Below, piece by piece: positions 1 through 5,433 of a stretch of 8,704 nucleotides of DNA. The notes below the pieces were generated by a model, which was not told the DNA's origin, did no database searches, and worked only from the letters and a program-made list of their open reading frames with translations. The stretch lies in contig CALMNS010000356.1 in NCBI GenBank assembly GCA_937871635.1, forward strand, positions 1 through 8,704, given 5' to 3'. The position numbers were made by a program, and so were the translations under genes. The number at the start of each line of letters is the position of its first letter. The first letter of the stretch is position 1. This DNA is from an uncultured Solirubrobacter sp. GTDB taxonomy: Bacteria; Actinomycetota; Thermoleophilia; Solirubrobacterales; Solirubrobacteraceae.

Positions 1-65
1 GCCGCGGCCCGCCCGGCCCCCTCGAGCGCCGGGAGCAGCCGGGCGCGGACGGCGGTGTCGAGCAC
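1..65 (-). CDS. 5' end of an unidentified gene, cut by the window edge
   Basis: A minus-strand reading frame opens with GTG at 65-63 and stays open to base 1 (21 codons plus 2 nt), beginning MLDTAVRARLLPALEGAGRA. It starts 12 nt after the stop codon of the carboxyltransferase gene on the same strand, so it would be the next gene of that operon. No Shine-Dalgarno sequence is visible in the 12-nt gap, and an open frame of this length is common in GC-rich DNA, so the call rests on position and strand. The N-terminus is too short to assign a family. A biotin carboxylase (alpha) subunit would be a natural neighbour of a beta subunit, but nothing in these residues shows it. Confidence 0.4.
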   Translation of the reverse strand, partial: MLDTAVRARLLPALEGAGRAA

Positions 66-77
66 GCGTGAGCCGGT

Positions 78-1601
78 CTAAACCGGGGTGATGCCGTGGC
101 GCTTGCGCGGGGCGGGACGGTCGCGGCCGGCGTAGAGCGCGAGCCGGCGCACGAGCTCCGCCCGCAGGTGCTCGGGCGCGATCACCGCGTCGACCACCAG
201 CTCGGACGCCAGGTGCAGGAGGTCGACGCCCTCGGCGTACTCGGCCATGAGCTCTGCCCGCCGGGCCGCCCGCTCGTCCTCGTCCTCGATCGCCGCGAGC
301 TGGTTGTAGAAGACGGCGTTGACCGCCGCGCTCGGGCCCATGACGGCGATCTTGGCGCTCGGGAGGGCGAGGGTGGCGTCGGGCGCGAAGGCCGGCCCGG
401 CCATGGCGTAGAGGCCGGCGCCGTAGGCCTTGCGCAGCACGACGCAGAGCTTCGGCACGGTGGCCTCGGAGATCGCGGCGATCAGCTTGGCGCCGTGCCG
501 GATGATCCCCTGGCGCTCCACGGCGGTCCCGATCATGAACCCGGGCACGTCAGCCAGGAACAGCAGCGGGATCCCGAACGCGTCGCAAGTCTCCACGAAG
601 CGGGCCGCCTTGTCGGCCGAGTCGACGAAGAGCACGCCGCCCTTGAACTTGGGCTGGTTGGCCACGATCCCGACCACCCGACCGTCGAGCCGGGCGTAGC
701 CGACGACGATCTCCTTCGCCCAGCGCTGGTGGACCTCGAGGAACGACCCCGCGTCCACGAGCGCCTCAATCCCCGCCCGCACGTCCCACGGCTTGTTCTC
801 GTCGTCGGGGATGAGGTCGCGCAGGGCGGGTGCGCCGGCCGCGGGCTCCGCCGCCGGGGCGGACGGCGGGGCCTCGTCCCAGCGGGTCGGGAAGTAGGAC
901 AGGTAGCGCTGGGCGAGCTCGATGCCCTCCTCGTCGGACTTGACCAGGAAGTGCCCGCAGCCGCTGACCCCCGTATGCATCCGGGCGCCGCCCATCTCCT
1001 CGAGGGTCACCGTCTCGCCGATGACCATCTCGGCCATCCGCGGCGATCCGAGGTACATCGACGCGTTGCCGTCGCGCATGATCACCACGTCGCAGAACGC
1101 GGGGATGTAGGCGCCGCCCGCCGCGCTGGGCCCGAAGAGCACGCAGACCTGGGGCACCGCGCCGGAGAGGGCGACCTCGTTGTTGAAGATCCGCCCCGCG
1201 TGACGGCGGCCGGGGAACATCTGCACCTGGTCGGTGATCCGGGCGCCGGCCGAGTCGACGAGGTAGACCATCGGGACCCGGTGCGAGAGCGCGAGCTCCT
1301 GGATCCGCAGGATCTTCTCGACCGTCTTGGGCCCCCAGGAGCCGGCCTTCACCGTCGGGTCGTTGGCCATCAGCGCGACGGGCCGGCCGGCGATCCGTCC
1401 CATCCCGGTCACCACCCCGTCCGCGCCCAGGCCGTCCTCCTCCCAGTTGGCCAGCAGCGCGTCCTCGGCGAAGGACCCCGGGTCGAGCAGCCGGGCGACC
1501 CGGTCGCGCACGGGGAGCTTGCCCTGCTCGCGGGCCTTGTCGTGGTGCCGCGCGGGCCCTCCGGCGTACGCCCGCTCGTTCGCCTGTTCGACGTCGTTCA
1601 C
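78..1601 (-). CDS. Acyl-CoA carboxylase, carboxyltransferase (beta) subunit
   Basis: This is the carboxyltransferase subunit of a biotin-dependent acyl-CoA carboxylase, which moves carboxyl from biotin to an acyl-CoA in the cytoplasm. The 507-residue product has the two crotonase-like halves of the Carboxyl_trans family. The N half carries GPSAAGGAYIPAF near residues 157-169 (oxyanion Gly-Gly). An Ala/Pro-rich linker lies near 244-259. The C half carries DVPGFMIG (about 351-358) and RKAYGAGLYAMAG (about 390-402). Length is normal for the family. The frame is open to a GTG at 1631, ten codons further upstream. I prefer the GTG at 1601 because TAGGGT lies exactly 8 nt before it, as at other genes here, and because the longer form would overlap the divergent reductase gene. 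The YGAGLYAM loop looks more like methylcrotonyl-type than propionyl-type enzymes, while the following AKIAVMG stretch is seen in both, so substrate is open (methylcrotonyl-, propionyl- or another acyl-CoA). No biotin carboxylase or carrier subunit is visible in the window. Confidence 0.93.
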   Translation of the reverse strand: MNDVEQANERAYAGGPARHHDKAREQGKLPVRDRVARLLDPGSFAEDALLANWEEDGLGADGVVTGMGRIAGRPVALMANDPTVKAGSWGPKTVEKILRIQELALSHRVPMVYLVDSAGARITDQVQMFPGRRHAGRIFNNEVALSGAVPQVCVLFGPSAAGGAYIPAFCDVVIMRDGNASMYLGSPRMAEMVIGETVTLEEMGGARMHTGVSGCGHFLVKSDEEGIELAQRYLSYFPTRWDEAPPSAPAAEPAAGAPALRDLIPDDENKPWDVRAGIEALVDAGSFLEVHQRWAKEIVVGYARLDGRVVGIVANQPKFKGGVLFVDSADKAARFVETCDAFGIPLLFLADVPGFMIGTAVERQGIIRHGAKLIAAISEATVPKLCVVLRKAYGAGLYAMAGPAFAPDATLALPSAKIAVMGPSAAVNAVFYNQLAAIEDEDERAARRAELMAEYAEGVDLLHLASELVVDAVIAPEHLRAELVRRLALYAGRDRPAPRKRHGITPV

Positions 1602-1609
1602 GGGCGGGG

Positions 1610-1615
1610 ACCCTA
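1610..1615 (-). promoter_or_regulatory. TAGGGT -10-like element of the carboxyltransferase gene
   Basis: TAGGGT on the minus strand ends 8 nt before the GTG at 1601. The TANNNT pattern and spacing fit a sigma-70-type -10 box driving a leaderless transcript. No convincing -35 hexamer is seen about 17 bp upstream. GGGAGG lies just before it (14 nt from the GTG), which would be a distant Shine-Dalgarno if the transcript were longer. The element sits in the 20-bp gap between two divergent start codons. Confidence 0.5.
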
Positions 1616-1621
1616 CCTCCC

Positions 1622-2059
1622 ATGCAGACACGCACCCTGGGTCCCAACGGCCCCACCGTCTCCGCCCTCGGCCTGGGCTGCATGGGGATGTCGGACTTCT
1701 ACGGCGCGCGCGACGACGCCGAGTCGATCCGCACGATCCACCGGGCGCTCGAGCTCGGCGTCACCCTGCTCGACACGGCCGACATGTACGGGCCGTACAC
1801 GAACGAGCAGCTTGTCGGCCGGGCGATCGCCGGCCGCCGCGACTCGGTCTTCCTGGCCACGAAGTTCGGGTTCGTCCGCGACCCCGACAACCCGCGCGCT
1901 CGCTCGGTCCGCGGGACGCCCGACTACGTGCGCACGGCGATCGACGGCTCGCTCGAGCGGCTGGGCGTCGACCATGTCGACCTCTACTACCAGCACCGGG
2001 TGGATCCGGCGACGCCGATCGAGGAGACCGTGGGCGCCATGGCCGAGCATGGTTCCTAG
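1622..2059 (+). CDS. Aldo/keto reductase, N-terminal half (145 codons)
   Basis: This open frame gives 145 residues covering roughly the first half of the TIM barrel, with the Asp-Tyr-Lys-His catalytic tetrad (51, 56, 81, 125). The last few residues after MAE (H-G-S) do not match the family and come from the disturbed segment. Alone it lacks the C-terminal barrel strands and the cofactor phosphate-binding loop, so it should not be active by itself. Confidence 0.7.
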   Translation: MQTRTLGPNGPTVSALGLGCMGMSDFYGARDDAESIRTIHRALELGVTLLDTADMYGPYTNEQLVGRAIAGRRDSVFLATKFGFVRDPDNPRARSVRGTPDYVRTAIDGSLERLGVDHVDLYYQHRVDPATPIEETVGAMAEHGS

Positions 2060-2621
2060 AGCGCGAGCGTGCGAAGCGGAGGTGCGCCACCTCGGGCTGA
2101 GCGAGGCGAGCGCGGAGACGATCCGCCGTGCCCACGCGGTGCACCCGATCACCGCGGTGCAGTCGGAGTACTCGCTGTGGTCGCGCGACATCGAGGACGA
2201 GATCATCCCGACCCTGCGCGAGCTCGGCATCGGGCTCGTCCCCTACTCCCCGCTCGGCCGCGGGTTCCTCTCGGGGCGGATCCGCTCGCTCGACGACCTC
2301 GACCCCGACGACTTCCGCCGCCGCTCGCCCCGCTTCATGGGCGAGAACTTCGACCGCAACCTCGAGGTGGTCGCGCGCGTCGAGGAGATCGCGACGGAGA
2401 AGGGCGTCACCCCGGGGCAGCTCGCGCTGGCCTGGGTGCTGGCCCGCGAGGAGCACGCCGTCCCCATCCCCGGCACCAAGCGCGTCGCCTACCTCGAGGA
2501 GAACGTCGCCGCGGCCGAGATCACCTTGACCGACGACGAGCGGGCGCGGATCGAGGAGGCGCTGCCCGAGCCGGCGGGCGACCGCTACGACGAGACGAGC
2601 ATGCGGCTGATCAACGGCTGA
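2049..2621 (+). CDS. Aldo/keto reductase, C-terminal half (190 codons)
   Basis: An ATG at 2049-2051 overlaps the end of the first frame by 11 nt and opens the frame of the second half: after about 11 unmatched residues (MVPRARACEAE) it reads VRHLGLSEAS and then the normal family C-terminus. The overlap would allow reinitiation or translational coupling, but no Shine-Dalgarno precedes the ATG, which sits inside the abnormal 34-nt segment. I read it as the downstream part of the broken gene rather than as an independent gene. Confidence 0.6.
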   Translation: MVPRARACEAEVRHLGLSEASAETIRRAHAVHPITAVQSEYSLWSRDIEDEIIPTLRELGIGLVPYSPLGRGFLSGRIRSLDDLDPDDFRRRSPRFMGENFDRNLEVVARVEEIATEKGVTPGQLALAWVLAREEHAVPIPGTKRVAYLEENVAAAEITLTDDERARIEEALPEPAGDRYDETSMRLING

Positions 2622-2657
2622 GGGTCGCTCCCCGGCGACTTGGGCGTCGACTGCCCC
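2622..2657. other. Short convergent gap; weak hairpin only
   Basis: The gap separates the reductase stop codon from the stop codon of the minus-strand hypothetical gene. It holds a weak hairpin, GTCGC (2624-2628) pairing with GCGAC (2635-2639) around a 6-nt loop, with no T-run on either strand. I would not call it a terminator with confidence. Confidence 0.3.
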
Positions 2658-3374
2658 TCAGGCTCCTGGCTCCTTGTGCTGATCGAGCGGGTACGTCCAC
2701 GCGACCACCGCCCAGCGGCGAGGTGCGTCGCAGAGCCTGACCGCGTCGCGCATCGCCTCGTCGGCGGTGGATGCTTCGACGTGAAGCTCGAGCTGGTAGC
2801 CGGTCAGGTCGTATCCGTCGAGGTCGGCGTCGGGCTCGGCGCCGGACAGGAGCGCCATCCGAAGGGAATCGGGCACCTGGAGGACTGCCGGCACATAGCC
2901 GAAGGATTCCGACTCCGGGACGACGAGCGTCGCGCTCCTGAAGTGTTTCGCGCCGGACCGCGTCGCGATCTCCTTGACCACGGCGTCCCAATCGGGCCGG
3001 GGGTCCTCGAACGGCGGTGACAGATCGACGAGGACGAACCACGTGGTCGGCGGATCGCTCGGACACCGATCCCGCCACTCCTCGCCTGGCCGCCTGCGTG
3101 GCCGCAGCGGCTGCGGCGGAGGCCAGCGCGGGCTTGCCGCATCGCCGGGCACTCCGGCCCAGTACCGGACGTCGTCGTCAGCAAGGCGAATCCAGACCTG
3201 GTCGGCGCGGTCACGCGCCCACGCGATGGCGACCTCTGGGGGAGCATCGTCGATCCTGTCGCCTAGCTCGTCGTCGAGCTGGTGGTGGCCCGAGAACCTG
3301 CCGGTGAGCAGTGCGGCTTCTTCACTGAAGTCGGTCTCCTCGAGCAGAAAGACGACACCGCGCTTCGCCGTCAT
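2658..3374 (-). CDS. Hypothetical soluble protein of 238 residues
   Basis: I do not recognise this family. The product starts MTAKRGVVFLLEETDFSEEA and has no signal peptide or membrane segment. It has an acidic N-terminal third (many Asp/Glu between 12 and 70), a Pro/Arg-rich stretch at about 82-108 (SPRWPPPQPLRPRRRPGEEW) that looks like a linker, and a C-terminal part with alternating hydrophobic stretches: TWFVLVDLSP (111-120), SATLVVPES (147-155), YQLELHVEA (193-201) and RWAVVAWTYP (220-229). This suggests a beta-rich C-terminal domain. The ATG at 3374 lies 23 bp after the stop of the membrane-protein gene on the same strand, so the two are likely co-transcribed. GGTGGAG is only 2 nt before the ATG, closer than a normal ribosome binding site. 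Codon choice seems less strictly G/C-ending than in neighbouring genes (for example AGT-GAA-GAA near the N-terminus), which may mean a more recent arrival or weaker selection. That the frame is real is supported by the operon position and coherent composition; function is unknown. Confidence 0.72.
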   Translation of the reverse strand: MTAKRGVVFLLEETDFSEEAALLTGRFSGHHQLDDELGDRIDDAPPEVAIAWARDRADQVWIRLADDDVRYWAGVPGDAASPRWPPPQPLRPRRRPGEEWRDRCPSDPPTTWFVLVDLSPPFEDPRPDWDAVVKEIATRSGAKHFRSATLVVPESESFGYVPAVLQVPDSLRMALLSGAEPDADLDGYDLTGYQLELHVEASTADEAMRDAVRLCDAPRRWAVVAWTYPLDQHKEPGA

Positions 3375-3397
3375 GGCTCCACCGGTCCCGCCGCCGC

Positions 3398-4381
3398 TCA
3401 GTCCTCGACCCGCACGGCCACGACGGTCTCGTCGGCGTCCGTGCGGGAGGCGAGCGGGCGCTCGCCGCTCGGGTAGGCGCGCGGCTCGGGCGGCAGGGCC
3501 TCGCGCGGGCGCAGCCCGGCGGCCATCACCCCGCCGCCGAGGAGGAGGAGCAGGATCGGCCAGTACAGGAGGCTCTCCGACCCGTCGGCGGTGACCACGG
3601 TGAGGACGACGAAGACGGCCAGGACCGCCACGCCGATGACGGCCGGGCCGGGCTGGCGGTCGACCGCGCCGAAGGCGATCAGCCCGCAGGCGGCCACGAG
3701 GAGGATCAGCTCCCACCCCGTGCCGGTGGGGTCGCGCTCGAACCCGGCGACGCCGACGATCCCGGCGAGTCCCAGGACCCCGACGAAGGAGACCCCGAGG
3801 GCGAGGATCAGCAGGCCGGCGAGGTCGACCAAGAGCACGCTGCCCCGGTAGCGCCCGCCGCGCAGGACGAGAGAGAGCAGGACGAGGCCGAGCGCCATGA
3901 CGGCCAGCAGCGCGCGGAACGGCGTGCCGGTGCCCGGGTCGAAGAGCCACTCGACCGCGTTGAGCACCGCGACGACGGCGGCCAGCGCGGCGAGGAAGCC
4001 GCAGATCGCCGACCGCGCGCGCAGGGCCGGCACGATCGCGACGGCGGCGAAGACGAGCGACGTCCAGACGATCGCTCCGGCCGGGTAGCCCGCGTCCCCC
4101 GCGCCGAGGACGTCGGCGAGCCGCGCGAGCACGACGGCGAGCAGGACGAGCCCGGTGACCAGGAGCACGGACTGGTACGCCGCCGGACCCGCCGGCTCGG
4201 CCCGCGCCTGCATCCCCAGCCCGCCGATCAGCGCCGCGGCGAGCGCGGCGTAGAGCAGGTGGACCCCGTCGCCGACGGGGTCCTCGAGCCGCAGCTGCGA
4301 CAGGAGGATCCCCGTGGCCAGCACGACGGCGCCCGCGGCGATCAGCGGCCCGCGGTGCGCGGGCGGACGGAGGAGCTCCAC
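3398..4381 (-). CDS. Polytopic membrane protein of unknown function
   Basis: The 327-residue product is very hydrophobic, with about ten membrane segments at roughly 12-30, 42-59, 70-92, 102-121, 125-147, 156-173, 181-213 (long, possibly two), 224-240, 247-264 and 271-290. A polar C-terminal tail follows (291-327, RPREALPPEP onward, rich in Pro, Glu and Arg). The short loops and lack of conserved charged residues within helices give no hint of a transporter or enzyme family; I do not recognise it. The start is the GTG at 4381: an in-frame TGA lies only 6 nt upstream (4388-4390), so the frame cannot extend. GAGG sits 4 nt before the GTG and is a plausible if close ribosome binding site. It precedes the hypothetical gene by 23 bp. 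A 29-codon leader ORF may lie directly upstream in the same frame. Confidence 0.85.
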   Translation of the reverse strand: MELLRPPAHRGPLIAAGAVVLATGILLSQLRLEDPVGDGVHLLYAALAAALIGGLGMQARAEPAGPAAYQSVLLVTGLVLLAVVLARLADVLGAGDAGYPAGAIVWTSLVFAAVAIVPALRARSAICGFLAALAAVVAVLNAVEWLFDPGTGTPFRALLAVMALGLVLLSLVLRGGRYRGSVLLVDLAGLLILALGVSFVGVLGLAGIVGVAGFERDPTGTGWELILLVAACGLIAFGAVDRQPGPAVIGVAVLAVFVVLTVVTADGSESLLYWPILLLLLGGGVMAAGLRPREALPPEPRAYPSGERPLASRTDADETVVAVRVED

Positions 4382-4387
4382 GCGGCC

Positions 4388-4477
4388 TCAGACGCCCGGG
4401 TGCGGCGAGGCCCGCCCCGCGATGCCGTGGCCCCGGAGGCCCGCGCCGCGGACGCCCACCTCGGTGATCTCGATCAT
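4388..4477 (-). CDS. Possible 29-residue leader ORF upstream of the membrane-protein gene
   Basis: An ATG at 4477 opens a 29-codon frame beginning MIEITEVGVRGAGLRGHGIA and ending in TGA at 4390-4388, in the same frame as and 6 nt before the GTG of the membrane-protein gene. TAGGCT lies 7 nt before this ATG (4490-4485, minus strand), the same arrangement as the TANNNT-to-start spacing at other genes here, so the operon transcript may begin at this ATG. The ORF could then be a translated leader coupled to the membrane gene. It may also be chance: the C-terminal part is Gly/Arg-rich and low in information. Confidence 0.35.
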   Translation of the reverse strand: MIEITEVGVRGAGLRGHGIAGRASPHPGV

Positions 4478-4484
4478 CGGCGGC

Positions 4485-4490
4485 AGCCTA
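4485..4490 (-). promoter_or_regulatory. TAGGCT -10-like element, minus strand
   Basis: TAGGCT on the minus strand ends 7 nt before the ATG of the 29-codon leader ORF. It is separated by a single base pair from the TAGGGT of the divergent enoyl-CoA hydratase gene, so the two would form back-to-back promoters. No clear -35 element is seen. Confidence 0.4.
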
Positions 4491-4491
4491 A

Positions 4492-4497
4492 TAGGGT
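4492..4497 (+). promoter_or_regulatory. TAGGGT -10-like element of the enoyl-CoA hydratase gene
   Basis: TAGGGT ends 7 nt before the ATG at 4505, giving a predicted transcript start at or next to the start codon. No Shine-Dalgarno sequence lies in the interval (CCGCGGC). Upstream at 4465-4476 is a short inverted repeat, TGATC-tc-GATCA, which could be an operator but also encodes part of the leader ORF on the other strand. Confidence 0.5.
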
Positions 4498-4504
4498 CCG
4501 CGGC

Positions 4505-5290
4505 ATGGCCTCCTCCCTCGTCGCGACCGAGGACCACGGCGCCGTGCGCCACGTCGTCCTCAACCGTCCGCAGAAGCGCAACGCGTTCAACGCCGAGCTC
4601 GTCCTCGCGGTCGGCGAGGCGCTTCGCGCCGCCGCGGACGCCCCGACGGTGCACTGCGTCGTCCTGCGCGGCGAGGGGCCCATGTTCTCCTCCGGGATGG
4701 ACATCGGCGCGCTCAACGACCTCGCCGGCGACCCCGCCGACCTGCGCCCGTTCCGGCGCGCGTGCCTCGAGGCCTGGAACCGCGCGGAGGAGATGACCAA
4801 GCCGGTGGTCTGCGTGATCCACGGCGCCTGCGTCGGCGGGGCGATGGAGCTCGCGCTGGCCTGCGACCTGCGGGTGATGGCCGCCGACGCGGTCATCGGG
4901 ATGCCCGAGACGCGGATCGGCCTGATCCCCGACGTGGGAGGCTCCTCGCGGCTGCCCGCCGTCGTCGGGCTCGGGCGGGCCAAGGAGCTCGTGATGACCG
5001 GGAAGCTGATCGGCGCCGAGGAGGCCGAGCGCATCGGGCTGGTCAACCGGGTGGCGCCGCCGGAGGGTCTCGACGAGGGGGTCGACGCGCTCGTGGGCGA
5101 GCTGCTGGCCTGCGCCCCGGTCGCGGTGGGGCTGGCCAAGCGGGTCATGGACGCCAGCGCCCGCCCGGCGCTGAGCACGACGCTCGAGCTCGAGGTCGCG
5201 ATGCAGGAGATCTGCGCGCGGTCGGCCGACTTCGTCGAGGGCGCCGCCGCCGCCAAAGAGCGCCGGCAGCCCGAGTTCAGCGGTCGCTGA
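4505..5290 (+). CDS. Enoyl-CoA hydratase/isomerase family protein
   Basis: This cytoplasmic crotonase-fold enzyme has 261 residues, the usual length, and adds water to or isomerises the double bond of an enoyl-CoA. The N-terminal HVVLNRPQKRNAFN (about 16-29) is the family opening. FSSGMDIGAL (61-70) is the first oxyanion-hole and CoA-binding strand, and GACVGGAMELALACD (107-121) the second. Both catalytic glutamates of true hydratases are present: Glu115 in GGAMELA and Glu135 in GMPETRIG, followed by IPDVGGSSRL. So hydratase activity is more likely than pure isomerase activity. The KERRQPEF tail (251-258) is typical. The ATG at 4505 is chosen because it begins the conserved domain and lies 7 nt after TAGGGT; an ORF reading from 4259 in the same frame is not supported upstream. 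With the carboxylase and HMG-CoA lyase homologues nearby, methylglutaconyl-CoA is a possible substrate (inference). It is divergent from the membrane-protein operon and convergent with the lyase. Confidence 0.93.
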   Translation: MASSLVATEDHGAVRHVVLNRPQKRNAFNAELVLAVGEALRAAADAPTVHCVVLRGEGPMFSSGMDIGALNDLAGDPADLRPFRRACLEAWNRAEEMTKPVVCVIHGACVGGAMELALACDLRVMAADAVIGMPETRIGLIPDVGGSSRLPAVVGLGRAKELVMTGKLIGAEEAERIGLVNRVAPPEGLDEGVDALVGELLACAPVAVGLAKRVMDASARPALSTTLELEVAMQEICARSADFVEGAAAAKERRQPEFSGR

Positions 5291-5433
5291 ACACCGGGCG
5301 CCGGTTCTCTTCAGTCCGAGCCTGGGGATAGGACGGACATCCCAGGCAACGGGCGCGCCGCGGTCCTTCTGGCGCGGCAGGGGTCCAGTTTCGGAGGGTT
5401 GTCAGCGCGGTGATCCGCGCCGCGGCAGGACGC
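5291..5433. terminator. Convergent gap with three hairpins, probable two-way termination region
   Basis: This 143-bp gap lies between the convergent stop codons of the hydratase and HMG-CoA lyase genes. It contains three inverted repeats. GCCTGGG (5320-5326) pairs with CCCAGGC (5341-5347), with an inner AT/AT pair after a bulge. GCCGCG (5357-5362) pairs with CGCGGC (5373-5378), or alternatively CGCGCC (5354-5359) with GGCGCG (5371-5376). GCGCGG (5405-5410) pairs with CCGCGC (5415-5420) around a TGAT tetraloop. None is followed by a T-run on either strand. In GC-rich actinobacteria terminators without a U-tract are plausible, so a bidirectional terminator cluster is inferred, not shown. I see no gene or RNA signature here. 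Confidence 0.45.

Larger units (their letters stand above)
1622..2621 (+). pseudogene. Aldo/keto reductase gene split by a frameshift
   Basis: Together the two frames encode an almost complete NADPH-dependent aldo/keto reductase of the single-domain TIM-barrel type (about 330 residues). The first half (frame of 1622) starts MQTRTLGPNGPTVSALGLG and contains all four catalytic residues of the family: Asp51 and Tyr56 in DTADMYG, Lys81 in ATKFG, and His125 in YYQHRVDP. It stops at TAG 2057-2059 just after IEETVGAMAE. The second half continues in the +1 frame with VRHLGLSEASAETIRRAH, then QSEYSLWSRDIE, PYSPLGRGFLSG and the cofactor-site motif IPGTKR, ending at TGA 2619-2621. Between MAE and VRHLG the family normally has about six residues (L-V-x-x-G-K, 18 nt); here 34 nt are present (2048-2081), about 16 too many, which breaks the frame. 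The rest of both halves is well conserved, so the lesion is recent, is an assembly or read error, or the protein is made as two pieces. The gene is divergent from the carboxyltransferase, with 20 bp between start codons, and has no clear Shine-Dalgarno. Confidence 0.8.

Noticed and set aside
96..2048. Very long plus-strand open frame running through the carboxyltransferase region into the reductase
   Set aside because: Up to about 2048 it is the antisense shadow of the carboxyltransferase gene and then an alternative frame of the reductase's first half. Only the part after 2082 matches a protein family.
3375..3950. Upstream extension of the hypothetical protein to a 430-residue protein
   Set aside because: The added part overlaps the membrane-protein gene in a different frame and is Arg/Pro/Ala-rich noise. 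The ATG at 3374 begins the non-repetitive sequence.
4388..4477. The leader ORF's MIEITEVGVRG resembles the lyase N-terminus VDIREVGPRDG, suggesting a lyase remnant
   Set aside because: Only about five identities over eleven residues, and nothing lyase-like follows; GNAT-like N-termini look as similar. Too little to claim.
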